64,000 nucleotides of DNA from Mesaphorura yosii (Eukaryota > Arthropoda > Collembola > Poduromorpha > Tullbergiidae). Below, piece after piece: positions 10,960 through 23,615 of this stretch (within the stretch, counting starts at the first letter, position 1; every line of letters begins with the position of its first letter). The position numbers and the translations under genes are program-made. The DNA lies in assembly GCA_009869945.1 (NCBI GenBank), contig WIXG01000116.1:140959-204958 (forward strand), read 5' to 3'. Below the pieces are notes generated by a model. It saw only the letters and a program-made list of their open reading frames with translations. It ran no database searches and had not been told where the DNA came from.

Positions 10960-13900
10960 ATGTTTGGCCGGAAGAAGACGTACGGTACATCCTCCAAAAC
11001 GATCGAGACCAGCAGTGCCGCAAGGTCCGTAAAGCTTGCCGATATAATCGGAGATAAGGGTTCGAATCATAAGATGCATGCCGCACCATCCAGGAATGGA
11101 GCACCGGCGAAATCTACGTTTCTCAGTAGTGGGAATACGGACATCAAAAACAAGATGCAGGCTGCGAAGCATCCGCCGATGAGTCGGGTGGGATCTGTTG
11201 AACACCATGAAGTCAAGAAACCTGACGCTCAGCTTGACAAGAGGCTTTTTGTGTCGAGTGGTACAACCAAGTTCAAACAAATTTTCAAGGAGGTGAGCAA
11301 AATCGGTTACCATTTCCAGAATTTAGAAGGAATCTTCATACGATTAGAAGCCGGACAATTTTTTGCTAATTGCCGTGAAAGACAGCTACACACTAAGTTA
11401 TTCCAGTGCCCGAACCCAAAGCATGAGTTGCGTACGCCCTTTCAAGCCGCTACAATAAGAAGTTTTCGCTCAATTTCAGAAATCATGATTCATGAATTAC
11501 GATTTAAAAATGCAAAAAGGATTAACGAAGGCAATTCACTCGACTTGTAGCTTGCAGAAAGTCTGTCGACCATATGTGCGACTTTTTTACTTCATGCATT
11601 AGTACCAGTGCCAAATGTGGTGAAGTGGTGTCACATGTCACAAGACAGGATCATAATCTTGTTTTTGATAGCGGCATGTTTTCCTTTTTATCACGCTTTA
11701 TTAGTTTCCACTTTTGGAAGAAATCAAAGTTGTTTTTCCGCTTTCAGACTGTATTCTGTTCTTATCAGTGTGTATGCTAGAATTCTTCATTGATTGATTA
11801 ATTAGATCTCCACTGAATGCACACATTAAACACCATAAAGTGACTCAAGATTCTTGAGTAATAACGACAAACATTTTAAAGGTTGTTGTAATTTACTTGG
11901 CCTAGGGAGAGGAACCCGCAGGAAAGATTCCAGATGATGTTCAAGACTACGAACGCATTAAGGCAGATTGCCTTGAGAAAGGAGTTTTGTTCGAAGACAA
12001 GGAATTCCTACCATCAAACTCCTCATTGTTTTTCTCCGAGGCTGGACGCGTCAACGTTGTTTGGAAGAGACCAAGCGAATTGGTCGAAAATCCACGCTTC
12101 TTTGTGGGAGGCGCGAGTCGATTCGATGTTAACCAAGGCGAACTGGGTACGAAACGCGTACGATGTAATGTGCCAACTAAGACAATTCCATGCCGGAATG
12201 CCATTTCCACACAATTGACCAGTGACAAGCAGCGTGACATCCTTTTGTTCAAAAATGGGGTTAAATTAAATTGGAAGGAACTCAGACAGCATGAAATGTC
12301 AACCAATTTTCCTTAAATCCTGATTGACAAAGAAGTCCCACTCGGTGCGTAGTCGGACAGTTCGTTCAGCGTGATGGACACTGACAACGACAAGACAAGC
12401 GACGTGTGCCCACATGCACAATGCAAACACCCGTCAAGTTACATTTACAATAGGCAATTCAATTTTATTGCTCATTTAGGAAACTGTTGGTTTCTTGCGG
12501 CTGTGGCAAGTCTCACGATGCAGGAGCAACTCTTTTACCAGGTTGTCCCGAAGGACAACAGTTTCGTGAAGGATTATTGCGGCGCGTTCCACTTTAGGTC
12601 AGTGCATGGCTGAAGCCCATGCGTTGAAACTCAAGCGATGCGACGGAAAGACCGTTCACACATATGTTAATGCTATTTAATTACTCTGACAGATTCTGGC
12701 AGTATGGACGCTGGGTTGATGTCGTTGTCGATGATTACTTGCCGACGAATGGCCGTGGTCAGCTCATGTACATGCATTCGGAGGAAAAGAACGAATTCTG
12801 GAGTGCGCTGCTGGAGAAAGCCTATGCAAAGTAAAGACCATTCAAAACTTCATATTTCTCTTCACAATAATACGGTCTCAACATAAGTTCCTCGATTGCA
12901 TAAGTGATGGCTTGTTCTGTGTAGATTGTACGGGTCCTATCAGGCTCTTACTGGAGGGCTGGCAACTGAAGCTCTGCAAGACTTCAGTGAGTCACTTACT
13001 GTTGTTTGCTAAAGTTATTTAATCGTTTCTAACGCTGTTGATTGGCAATCTGCAATAATTCGCCGCAGGTGGAGGCATCATTGAAATAATTGAGCTGAAG
13101 GAGACAAACTTAAATGTGTTTAACATCATGGAGAAAGCCCAAGCAAGGCAATCGTTTATGGGATGCTCTCTCAAGGTGAGATTGCAGCGCAACTATTCAG
13201 ATTCCTATTTGCTTAATTCAATCCCCCAGACGTGATGGAAATGCAATTAATGCTCTCATACTGCAGCCGGACACCAAAGTGACAGAAGCGAAAACACAAG
13301 AAGGACTTGTTCGTGGGCATGCGTACTCCATCACACGAGTTCAGAAAGTAGACGTTGTCCTTCGTGATAAGCCTGGAAAGATTCCGCTGGTGCGAATTCG
13401 AAACCCGTGGGGAAACGAATTTGAGTGGAAGGGAGCCTGGGGTGACAAGTAAGCTCCATGGACTTGACCACGGCCATGAGCTGATATGCTGTCAATAACA
13501 TAATCTCGTAACATGTGATTTTATATGCGTGTTGCCCATTCTAGTTCCAAGGAATGGACTCTCGTGTCAGATGAAACAAAGCACGAGCTAAATCTTACGT
13601 TTGAGGATGACGGTGAATTTTGGATGTCAATTCAGGACTTCCAAAAATTCTACGACACCCTGGAAATCTGCTATCTGAGTCCAGATTCTCTCCTTCCCGG
13701 CGCACCACAAGCTCTACCTGGGTCAGAATCTGCTGAGCTGAGTAACGGAGTCGACAAGAAGATCACTGGAAAGAGATGGAACACATCATACTATGAAGGG
13801 TCGTGGATTCCGGGAGCCACGGCAGGAGGATGCATAAACTTCATTCATAAAGAGCCTAGTACGTGGAGAAAATATTCAATAGTGCCAGCAGGAATTCAGA

Positions 13901-16418
13901 ATTATTTAATGTCTGACTATCATGAATTTTTCCTCACTTTTAGAAACCTACCCGAACAATCCACAGTTTTTTGTGGAGTTCGACGAGGCTGATGAAGACG
14001 GTGACCCGGAGAAATGCACCGTGCTCATTGCACTAATGCAAAAGAATCGCCGAGCAAAGAAGAAGGAAGGTGTTGGAGCCCTTTCAATTGGATTTACTAT
14101 CTATCCGGTAACTGGGCCTTCACCAGCCTTCATAAATCCATAAATGTGAAGCCAACAAAACACAATTTCGGTTGCACAGCTGAAAGATCCTGAGAATTTG
14201 CCGAATCCATTGGACCTGGATTTCTTTCGTTACAACCGCAAAGTAGCTGACTCTGGCACCTTTGTCAACCTACGCGAAGTGTGCACCAGGATTGAATTAA
14301 CCCCGGGATCGTACTGCATTGTTCCATCAAGTTTTGAGCCAAATGAGGAAGGAGAGTTTCTCATACGCATTTTCTCTGAATCGGCGAATCGCTTGAAGTG
14401 AGTCCAAACGACGTAATGATTTACGTAAACCGTAACGTGAAACTGCCAGAAATACAACTTGAAACCAAACTTATTTGTAAACACGCTGTGGCTTTCTTCC
14501 TTATGCTTGATTCAGGGAACATGCTGGGGATCTGGCCATTGGGGAAGTCGATAAAACGGTAATTTTTCACCGAAATGTCACAACAAAACCTAATTTTACT
14601 TTATTTTTCACTTTTGTCATCTTCACAAGTCGCGAGTTTTTACGTCTTTACTCCTTAGTTAGTTTGCCTTTCGTGAAAGTGCAACTGTGCAGAATTTAGC
14701 GTCTGAGTGGTACGCGGACGATAACGGCAGTAGTTTACGTAATCACAGTTGCAATCTCTGCATTCCCACTCAATCATTTTTCATGTAATTACTTGCCTTG
14801 CTTTGCCTATTTGCTTTTGCAATACTTCGCTACTTTCTTTCACCTTTGCACTTTCTTCTTTTCACACGACCGTTGACGCTTGACGTAAAATGCTCACGTA
14901 AGAAAGTTCGTGTTCGCGTTCGAGTCAGCTTTGCGGAAATGGGCACTAGACGCATGCGATTAAAATAATCAAGGACAGACTAAATTAATACTCGCTGAGT
15001 TGGCAAGGCTCATTTGCATTTTTGCTTTTGGTGTGACTGGTTGTCTGACGCGAGTGCAGGGCGGAATGCAGAACAATAACAAGTACCCTAAGTGGGTGAC
15101 CACGGGACTTCGGGCCCTCACAACGCCAGCTTGTGCCAACTGCATAACGGAATCAGTGCTTAACAAAAATAGTTTCGCCTCGTGTCGTTCCGCAAAAAAT
15201 GCCCTCGATACTGACACCGACAGCGATTCAGTTGTGAATCCGAATCCCACACCTCCGCCTGCCCCGCGCAAAAAGTCGCTGCTGTCAACCGCTGAGATCA
15301 GGCTCAATCGCCAACTACAAAGTAATCGCCAGTTGCGGTTCTCGATTCCAAGCTCCCCGCAGCGGAGCGATTTTGACGATTACGAGGAAGACAGGCTGAC
15401 TGCACGTGATATTCAGCTAATTAACAAATTGATTCAGGTGGAACAAGTCTCCAAGGAGGAAAGTGAGACGACGGTGCAAGCCATACAAGAACTATTCAAG
15501 ACCACAGCCGGAGATGACTTGGAGATCAGTTGGTTCAAACTCAAGAATCTTCTGGACACGTATTTGAAAAAAGGTGACGTCAATTTGTGCTCTAAAAGCT
15601 CATTCTTCATTGTGTTGCGTCCCGTGCAATTTGCTATATGAAATCCTTAATCTTTCTCTCCGTGTGTGCCGTGCTTTCTGAATTCTGGCGTAATGTGAAC
15701 GACTTTCTCTTTTCATGCTTTCGTTATGACTGCTTGTGAAATGCAGTGCTAAGTAAGACCGTCGTAAACCTTAATCTCTTCATTGCCTGATTTCGTGCCT
15801 GATTTTATTTACTGCATATTAATTACACGCCTCAAATGTTTCCCACCTTTCCCACAGAATTCGAGTTTGAAGGATTCAGTCGCGAAGTCTGTCGTTCAAT
15901 GGTGGCAAGCGTTGACGGTGATCGAACGGGGCAACTCGGGCTGGAGGAATTCTCAGAGCTTTGGACCAATATACTGCGGTGGAAGGTAGGTCGCCAATCA
16001 AATTAAAATTAAACCCCACCGAGACGATTCGTGATCGTGACCTTTACGTTTTTCTAGACATGCTTCAAAATCTATGACGAGGATTATTCTGGCAACTTGA
16101 GTTCTTTCGAGCTTCGAAAAGCGCTCAACTCTGCTGGGTACCAAATTAGTAACAAAGTGCTGGCGGCGCTGGTGCTTCGGTACGGCGATGAAGACGGGAG
16201 CATTAGCTTTGAAGATTTCATTATGATTTCAGTGAAGCTTAAATCAATGATTGGTGAGTTCAAGTTCACAATGTTGACAGCCTTCGTGATTCATATTTGC
16301 CGTGCTCAAATTGGGCGTGTTTTCCTTTGCAGCTGTTTATAAGGATAAGGACGTCAAGGGACTCAACAGCGCCCAGTTTAGCCTAGAAGAATGGGTAGAA
16401 AAGACTATTTACTCTTGA
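10960..16418 (+). CDS. Classical calpain (calcium-activated cysteine protease)
   Basis: Calcium-dependent cytosolic endoprotease. Fifteen exons join in phase: 10960-11292, 11906-12146, 12480-12597, 12693-12830, 12925-12986, 13069-13175, 13267-13448, 13545-13858, 13944-14107, 14180-14397, 14516-14558, 15060-15573, 15858-15985, 16058-16253, 16333-16418; 947 residues. Catalytic Cys is in LGNCWFLA (about residue 194), His in GHAYS (351), Asn in RNPWGN (379). The Cys-His spacing of 157 equals that of mu-calpain. A C2-like domain follows (GGCINF, PQFFVEF, an acidic loop EADEDGD, then [10 protein letters not shown]). A Ser/Pro-rich linker encoded in exon 12 precedes a penta-EF-hand domain with loops DGDRTG and DEDYSG. 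The N-terminal ~110-residue Ser/Lys extension is disordered. All catalytic residues are present. The closest insect type would be CalpA/B; orthology is not resolved. Confidence 0.93.
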
Positions 16419-16819
16419 AGACGCGATTGACCAATGACCTTGACCTTTTAAGGATCCAAATTCGATAATTCGGCTTCCAAACTAGAAGTTTACAATAGTT
16501 TTCATCAACAAACAATTTATTTTTCAGTAGGCGTAAGACTTCCTGGATGTTTTCTAACTTACAACCTTAAAGCGTTGCACTAACTAATTTTAACGGATAA
16601 GCGATCTAGCCTTTTTCCTGTTTCCGACGTAAATTAATTATTTTTTGGGTAATAAAAATAGCATGCATTTCAGCGAGCCCAAGATCCAGATCGGTTTGCA
16701 TTACCATTCGAATTTTTGTTTCTGTACATGCATTGTCTAAAGTTAACTATGACTAATAAAATTCTATCGGTACATTAGTGCATTCGCTGATTTGTTAACT
16801 TGGTGCCCTTAAATTGTAC
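16419..16819. other. Convergent 3' regions of calpain and AUP1
   Basis: Only 401 bases separate the two stop codons. AATAAA motifs on the plus strand (near 16651 and 16755) and TTTATT near 16516 (AATAAA for the minus strand) mean that the two transcripts probably overlap at their 3' ends. Confidence 0.5.
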
Positions 16820-18397
16820 TCAAAACTGGAGTCCATGTTTCTCGCAGTATTTCCTTCTTGCGTTTTCAATCATCATTCGTTTCCTTTCTTGAAAGTTCAT
16901 CATGCGTTCCGTAGCAGACTTGTGAAACGAAGGCTCAGCCATTGATTTTCGTAGTTCCTGGACAGTTTTCTCAACCGAATTTGTTCGCTGTAATGTTGTG
17001 AGAATGGTCTCGGTAGACAGTATGACAGGATGCAATTCTTGCTGCACGAGCCGAGCCATCGTTGTGAGCGACGGTGGGCGAAAGTTTATTTTCTTGATGT
17101 ACTCATGTTTGTCGGAAGCTTTGTATCGAGTTGGCAGAAGCTTCAAGGAAGTTCCGATGCATTCTTGAACTGTTTGGGCATTCCAGCGCTGCGCAGGAAG
17201 AAATCTGCGAAAATCAATTTTGATCTCATGAATAAATGAAATTCAATTTATCTTATTCTGACAAGACGGCCATCGAGAAACAAATGTCACCGTATTGATC
17301 CAAGGTATTGGCAATTCAAATCGATGAATAAAAACAACCTCGTATAAGCTTACCGTAATGTATAGTGCGTATTTGGTAGAAACAGAACGAAGAACAGCTC
17401 TGTTACGAGTCCATTTTGCACCGTGTTAACATTGAGCAAAGGTCTTGACACTTTTATGCCAACGGGGACAACTTCGACATCTTCAAGCATCGATAACGGT
17501 TCAAAAGCTAACAACCCCTTTTGTCCGTTTGTCGTTTCCCCTTCCGGGAAGCAAAGCAGTGGCTCTTGAAGTTGCGAGAGATTTTCTTTCGTAGAAAAAT
17601 TTTCGTTTGTTAAACCAACTCGTTTCAAAAGCAGCGACGGAATTGCTGTCAAGTTCTTCAAGGGCTGTAGAAAAACGTAGTTTATTACTTGTTAGGGAAG
17701 GCGGTTCCTATTCCTAAGGCCATCAAGAATGATCCTACCGAAATTGAATTGGTGACCAAATGCACAATAAAATGATCCAAGAGTGTTGTATAATTTGACA
17801 CAAAAATTTTCTTTTCTGAATTGATTGCGGGTACCTCTCCTTCAATTGAATATGTAACTCCCAGGATTAAAGACATCAATCTCACCGCTTTCCTACAAAA
17901 TTTATCCCAACATTAGAAGTTAGATTACTCCATTCTTTTTTACTTCTAGTATTTTCTGAACCAACTTACTGTTTTAAACTCGAAACTGGCATCACTAGCA
18001 CAAGTGCCAGGTATTGAAGGAGAATGCAGAGCCTAACTGCGCAAAGAACGAACCCAACCGGAGCGTAACACACTGGAGGAACATATTTTCTTAGTAAATC
18101 GACAACACTAAATGACTGAGATGAAGTTCTTGATTGCTTTGAGTGGTGATTCGTAGGCGGTGATATAAGTGATATTGATTCCTTATCCGATTGAAACCTG
18201 CAAATTTAGTTTAAGAAATTAATAAACGCTTAAACTGGATTCATTCAATCGCCACACCTGCCACAAAATCCGTTAGGAGTTTCAATTACTTACCAGGAGA
18301 GATTAAAAAGCTGTTCAATTGGTAAGATTTCCTTCAGTTCAACAGGATTTGTTTGATCGTCGATTGTTTGGGTAGAGTCATGTTCAGATTCAACCAT
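16820..18397 (-). CDS. Aup1: AUP1, lipid-droplet/ERAD adaptor with CUE domain
   Basis: Ancient ubiquitous protein 1 sits as a hairpin in the ER and lipid-droplet membrane and recruits the E2 enzyme UBE2G2 for ER-associated degradation. Exons (minus) 18397-18294, 18197-17970, 17892-17739, 17664-17354, 17204-16820 give 393 residues (human 410). Order: a hydrophobic hairpin (APVGFVLCAVRLCILLQYL, about residues 75-105); an acyltransferase-like domain with LLCFPEGETTNGQKGLL, PVGIKVSRP and a FLPAQRWNAQT segment; a CUE domain around LVQQELHPVILSTETIL; and a C-terminal basic helix matching the E2-binding G2BR. The usual NHxxxxD box reads NYTTLLD, so the catalytic His is missing. An untranslated 5' exon probably ends near 18508. 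Confidence 0.88.
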
Positions 18398-20429
18398 CTT
18401 TTCGCTTTGATCGGAAGGCTCTGAAAGTAGAACCAGAATAGTGAAAACCATAATTAGAAGTACTGATTAGCTAAATTACACTAAATTATACTTGAACTGT
18501 ACCTCTTGTGTGGAAAGTGTAGTTGATCAGCACTAAATGGAATGCAGAATCAAAATCCAACCAAGTCAACCAACGAATGTAACGTGTTTACCAGTTCAGT
18601 CAGTTAGTGCATGAAACAAGGGCAGTTGTAGTTAACATTGAAAGTGTGGACAGGTCAATAAGGCGGACAAGGTGGACAAATCTGCAGCAAGAGGCTCGCA
18701 ACAATTTCACTAAAATTAAATAATAATAGAGTCACTGGGTTACTATGCAAAGTTCATGCACAGAAATAGCAGCTTCAGCTAATTCAAGTGGAGTTTCCTT
18801 AACTTGTCTTGTAGTTGCACTTTATGATTGGGTCTGGGTGGACTTTGCCAAATGCCAACTAAACATTACGTATATTCTGCTGGCTGACTGACTTTTATGC
18901 GAATGCGAGCGAGCTGACGTATGCAATGTTTTGTAAAGTTTTACTTTGTGTGAAAATTCAAGGACAGCCTTTAAGATGGCAGAGAAGCACCAAAGCTAGT
19001 GTCTATAATCTATAACTTGTTGCTCAATTCCCCAGAGTGCCTAGAGAGCATCAAACCAATCTGCGATCGATGTATTTTACTTTAACTACTGCTCTGATTT
19101 TCACTGAAACTTGGGTTTCTGAGTACCCTGATCTTCCTGAGTCCAACTCCGAAGGAATTTTTTTTCCGGAAACGCTTCCAACAAAAGTTACAGTGCTTAA
19201 AATGTGACGGTCCGTTGGTTCATGTGCATGGCTCTCACCATGACTTCCCAACTGAAAGTTGTTTTTTCCAATAGCTGAGTATAATTTAACCGCGTACACA
19301 CACATTCTATTCAATAATTTTGTACTCGTGAGATATTAATGAATTTCGTCCTCTTCTGCTGGTCTGTAGTTCCGTTATTTTTTTAGTTTGTCAAAGATCG
19401 CCCGATTTGTCTGACTATCCTTAAGATTTCACTTATCTTGTCCAGGTTCCCGAGCAGTAGCTAAAGTAAAGTAAACCCTCTACAATATCCACTGCACACT
19501 CGAATCTACTAAATTATCCACATGAATTAGCATTAACACTTCCATGCGCATCTTATCGTCTCATTTCGATGATGCAATTTGCACTGTACAAAATCTCAAT
19601 TGGAATTGGAATTATCATGTTTTTACATCGAATCGTTACCGTATCTTCGGAGTAAGACTTCACAAGCTTAAAGTAAGGCATCTAAACCTGGAAACCTCGT
19701 ATCCTCCCGTCTAGTCAGTCATCACTGGCATGTAGTCTCAGTATAAAGTTTAATTTACTGGATTTACGTGTGTATGATATGGACAAGAAAAATTGATGAG
19801 TCTCGCTTCGACTATGCAGCCACGCAATGCAACAATGCAGTATGACAAAAATCACGCAAAGCGGAAGCAAATTGTTCGCCTCATTTCGTTGGTTGCTCGA
19901 GTTAATAATTGCAGGCAATCAATTGAAATAACACTAACCTAATTTATCATTGCCCTGCATCGGCGAAAAATACAGCTTCAAACGTACACAAAAGCAATGG
20001 ATGCATAGCATTACGCATTCGTATTTGATGCCACACTTCAACAGCGATGCGCATCCCAACTTTCAAGCTGTAACTGAATGATACTGATTTTACTTTTACT
20101 TCTTCGTTAAACCTTTTAATGCATCTTGTATCTTGGCACGCAGCACGGTCTCATCTTGCGTCTTGAATCCTTCAGAATTCAGTGAAGTAAACAACAGATG
20201 TAACAATGTGAAGGAGAAGAGTTAACCTATAAGATGAACCTTTCACTTTTGTTTTATAGTTCAACTGTTCAACGATGAATGCTAAATGATGTCCGCGTGT
20301 GCAGATCAGACACGAGAAGCAGAAGAGTCCATTAAGCCGGACACAAAGCAGTCGGTAAGCAGCTGCTGAAGTTGATTCATTTTCTGTATCATTTGTGATT
20401 GAACAGGTTGCACAATCGCAGAGGTGAAA
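18398..20429. other. Intergenic, AUP1 promoter and beta-helix gene upstream region
   Basis: AT-rich. I see no coding sequence with family features. The left edge holds the AUP1 5' leader; the right edge holds a possible acceptor-like CGCAG just before the beta-helix ATG. Confidence 0.5.
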
Positions 20430-21329
20430 ATGGGACTTGTCACTGCTGGATCGGCATTCTTGCTCTTTGCCATCATCACCGCCTTCGTTCCAATCGGGAT
20501 CGAAGCCAGACTCAAAATTCCAAAGACATCAGAGGAGCTTCAAGCCGCACTTGACTCGGCTCAACCTGGAGACACAATTGAGTTACTCGCAATTGACTAC
20601 GTCGGCGATTTTGTCATAAGTAAGTCATCGATTGAACGCAGCCCGATTGAACTCGTTGGCCAATTCATGCCTGAGCTCAAAAACGACGACAACACCACGA
20701 CCGCAGCCAACTCGACGAATCTCATAGCGTACGAGGAGACTGCGCTCACAATTCTTGCGGATTACTGGAAAATCAAGAATCTGAACATCACTGGACGAGA
20801 AGAAGGCGTCGTGATTCAAAAGGGGCACCACAACCGACTGGAGTCACTCGCAGTGCATGACTCAAAGACGGCGATCCTGATGGATGATGCCAACGACAAT
20901 CTGCTCGGGTCCATCTCGATCAGTGACTCCGTTGACGGAATACTGGTGCGTGGCTCGTCAAACTACTTCCGCGACATTGCCTGGTCAAACGTGTCCAGTG
21001 GAATCCACATCGAAAGTGGCGAGAAGAACCGGCTTCATAATCTCGCGGTGCATGAAAGCGCCGCCATTGACGTTGGGCTTCTGCTTGGACAGTCAACATG
21101 CTGCGGCGTCCTCACAAATACCATATTTGCTGGTCTAGCAGAGATTCATGGGAACAATTACAACCTGAGACAGACGATTGTGTATGGAGGCGTGAACGTG
21201 CTCGGATGCAACAACAGTTTCACAAGGAGTATATTTAGCAACGTGTATTTTACGAAACATTGTGTAAACAAACAAGTGTCTCAAAATATTTACCACCTTA
21301 CTTCTGATAGTCCAATAAAAGATCCATAA
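20430..21329 (+). CDS. Secreted right-handed beta-helix protein, intronless
   Basis: A single uninterrupted exon of 299 residues. Residues 1-25 form a signal peptide (hydrophobic core ending near GIEARLK). The start is ATG at 20430, two codons into an open frame that begins with GTG. The body has short repeats of the parallel beta-helix type (pectate-lyase-like fold, PbH1): ALTILADYWKIKNLNITG, then GVVIQKGHHNRLESLAVHDS, then AILMDDANDNLLGSISISDS, GILVRGSSNYFRDI and GIHIESGEKNRLHNLAVHES. The periodic asparagine-rich turns NRL, DNLL and NYF are characteristic. Several CC/C residues lie near the C-terminus. The activity is unknown: polysaccharide lyase, hydrolase or structural. Lack of introns among multi-exon neighbours suggests retroposition or horizontal transfer. 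An AATAAA overlaps the last codons (21314-21319). Confidence 0.8.
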   Translation: MGLVTAGSAFLLFAIITAFVPIGIEARLKIPKTSEELQAALDSAQPGDTIELLAIDYVGDFVISKSSIERSPIELVGQFMPELKNDDNTTTAANSTNLIAYEETALTILADYWKIKNLNITGREEGVVIQKGHHNRLESLAVHDSKTAILMDDANDNLLGSISISDSVDGILVRGSSNYFRDIAWSNVSSGIHIESGEKNRLHNLAVHESAAIDVGLLLGQSTCCGVLTNTIFAGLAEIHGNNYNLRQTIVYGGVNVLGCNNSFTRSIFSNVYFTKHCVNKQVSQNIYHLTSDSPIKDP

Positions 21330-21767
21330 ATTCAATAGAATTGTCAACAAGGATGTTCTCGGTGCTAAATTTCATTAATTCATAAGCGGGACTGTGATTA
21401 AAACAGATTTGGAGGTGAATACAGGAAAGACACATGTCCGACTTCTGTTTACTTTAATCGAGTTTCCTTCTAAAAGGTCCAAAGGTCTTCGGTTATGAGG
21501 TTACGAATGAACAGTTGGGAAGATTGTGAGAGGCTGGAGTATGCTGTTTCATGAAATAGTCCAATCTTTGACCTTTCAACCTCAGAACGCTATTTTGAGA
21601 ACCAGACATATGATGGAATGAAGAAATGATGATTCAATGAGACGGTTTGTGCCTTTCATATGCGATTGCTTTAAATGGTCTGTTTTCACTTTTCAACAGT
21701 CATTGGCGTCCACCAATTTTCAATCACTTAAGAATTTCATTGTCATTTATGCCAATTCGAATTCAGT
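21330..21767. other. Intergenic between beta-helix gene and TMLHE
   Basis: AT-rich, 438 bases. No gene seen; it probably contains the TMLHE promoter. Confidence 0.5.
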
Positions 21768-23345
21768 ATGAAGCCAATTCGGATACTCTCAAGTTGTTCG
21801 CCAGAAATCAGAGCCAGTAATTAATTCCTTTGAATAAATTGCCACCTCTTCCGTTGACCCACGCACTAAAATCGAAATATAAACTTGTGTCTTTTGTCTC
21901 TTTCTAGGTATTTTTCGCAAACTTTCAACGGTGTCAAAACAGCAGGCACGAGTCGAGGTTGATTCGTCCCAAGGAATCTTGGAACTGAATTTGCCACCAA
22001 CTCTCGTTGCCAGTACCACAAATCATGAAGCTCGACAATTAAAATTTCATATCACATGGTTGCGCCATCAATGCAGGTCAGTTTTAACTTTTAACTAAAG
22101 AGATCGGTGGAACACTAAGTTCAATGTCCCATCCCGACCATTGCAGATGCTCATCATGTTTCAATGCAGCCACATTTCAAACGAACGTGAAAATCTGTCC
22201 TAAGCTAATGCAAGCGTCTTTGAAACAAACCGAACTGACCCGGTCGAGTCTAACCCTGCTCTGGGAGGATGACCACCGAACAGAGTTTGAATTCGCCTGG
22301 CTTCAGGAGAAACGTGAATACTTCACCGAGCCCGCAATACTAAATGTATTGTCTCAAACTCAGGACTCCTTCAGACCAACGAATCTCAGCGCACAGGAGT
22401 TCAAAGGAGACTTCATGCTGAATGCCGTTGCATTCAAGGACTTTATGGGAAATGAAAATGCTCTGGCTAAAATAATGAAAAACATTGTCATACATGGATT
22501 TGGTGTAGTGACGAACACGCCTGCAGACGTCCCCTCGACAGAGGCAGCAGTGGAACGCGTGTCGCACATGCAACGCACAATGTTTGGAGAAAAGTGCTGC
22601 GTGATCAACTCAACTCAAGATTTAGAACACAAAGACACGGCGTACACGTCCGAAGCTTTGGACTGCCACTCGGACAATACATACTTTATTGAACCTATGG
22701 GGTAGGATAAAACTTTAAATCTGACTGGTCTTGATAGTCAGATAGTCTTGACTCTGGAATTTAGTTATTAATATTCGTTCACAGGCTGGAAGTTTTCCAC
22801 TGTCTTCACCACGACGGAGAAGGTGGACTCAGCTCTTTTACGGACGCGTTTTATGCCGCGCAACTGCTGTTCAAGCGTAACCCTGCTTTCTACAAGACAC
22901 TATCAACAACGCCAGTGCTTTTCGAATACTTTGACACTGGGAAACAACATTACTCATGCATTGACACAATTTTCACACACAACAAATTCAGTGGGATGCT
23001 GGAAAGAGTCAAGTCAGTTCATCGCCTGTTTCGTTCATGACTGGCCTGTATTGATAAATTACGGTTTCTTTTGGAGTTGACAGGTTCAACATGGCAGATA
23101 TGAGAACGCCGCTGCACATTCCACTGAACTTGGTTGGACAATTCTACGAAAGTGTCCATGAATATTTAATTACCCTTAATACTACAACAAAATGGATGAA
23201 ACTCGGTCCAGGGACGATCATCTTCTTTGACAACTGGAGAATCCTGCATGGAAGAAGTGCTTTTACTGGGAACAGGCAGTTCGCAACGATTTACATTGGG
23301 CGGTCGGATTGGCGGAGTAAAGCTAAGGTATTGGGAGTTATATGA
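21768..23345 (+). CDS. TMLHE: Trimethyllysine dioxygenase (carnitine biosynthesis)
   Basis: Mitochondrial Fe(II)/2-oxoglutarate dioxygenase that hydroxylates N6-trimethyl-lysine, the first step of carnitine synthesis. Exons 21768-21816, 21908-22076, 22147-22701, 22785-23012, 23084-23345 give 420 residues; human TMLHE is 421. The first exon plus the start of the second encode a basic Ser/Arg presequence (MKPIRILSSCSPEIRAS, then FRKLSTVS). The N-terminal zinc site is visible as WLRHQCRCSSC. Iron ligands are His247 and Asp249 in CHSDNTYF, and His389 in ILHGR; the nearby Arg in TGNRQF would bind 2-oxoglutarate. LEVFHCLHHDGEGG matches TMLHE better than the related gamma-butyrobetaine dioxygenase. 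The small first exon is inferred from phase and presequence character. Confidence 0.9.
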
Positions 23346-23615
23346 TAACTGAAAAAAATTCGTGCCTGAAGGACATGGAATATTAACACAACACACGATT
23401 ATCTTTATTGAAAATTCGCATTCATTAGAAAAATGTACGCAGTATGATAAATTGCAATAGTGTCAATTAAATTACTTCAGCAAGTGAACAACCTGGATAA
23501 GGAAGTCTATCGCGTTATTGTTAGTAATTATGCGAGCACAGTGAGTATGAGTAGCGTAAATCTTTGGTTATTATTATTAATACGTAAAGCACTCGTAAGT
23601 AAATACAGATACGAT

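Noticed and set aside
11050..11075. GGGTTCGAATC, resembling a tRNA T-loop
   Set aside because: It lies inside the first calpain exon and no acceptor stem, D-loop or anticodon arm can be built around it.
13944..14143. Calpain read-through past the 14107 donor ending at 14143
   Set aside because: The donor GTAACT at 14108 followed by exon 14180 restores the conserved C2-like sequence (IYPLKDPENL), so the read-through is intronic.
17685..17738. Extension of AUP1 exon 3 to a stop near 17685
   Set aside because: Using the later GTAATA donor would leave a 24-base intron. The GTAGGA donor at 17738 gives a 74-base intron and a better match to AUP1.
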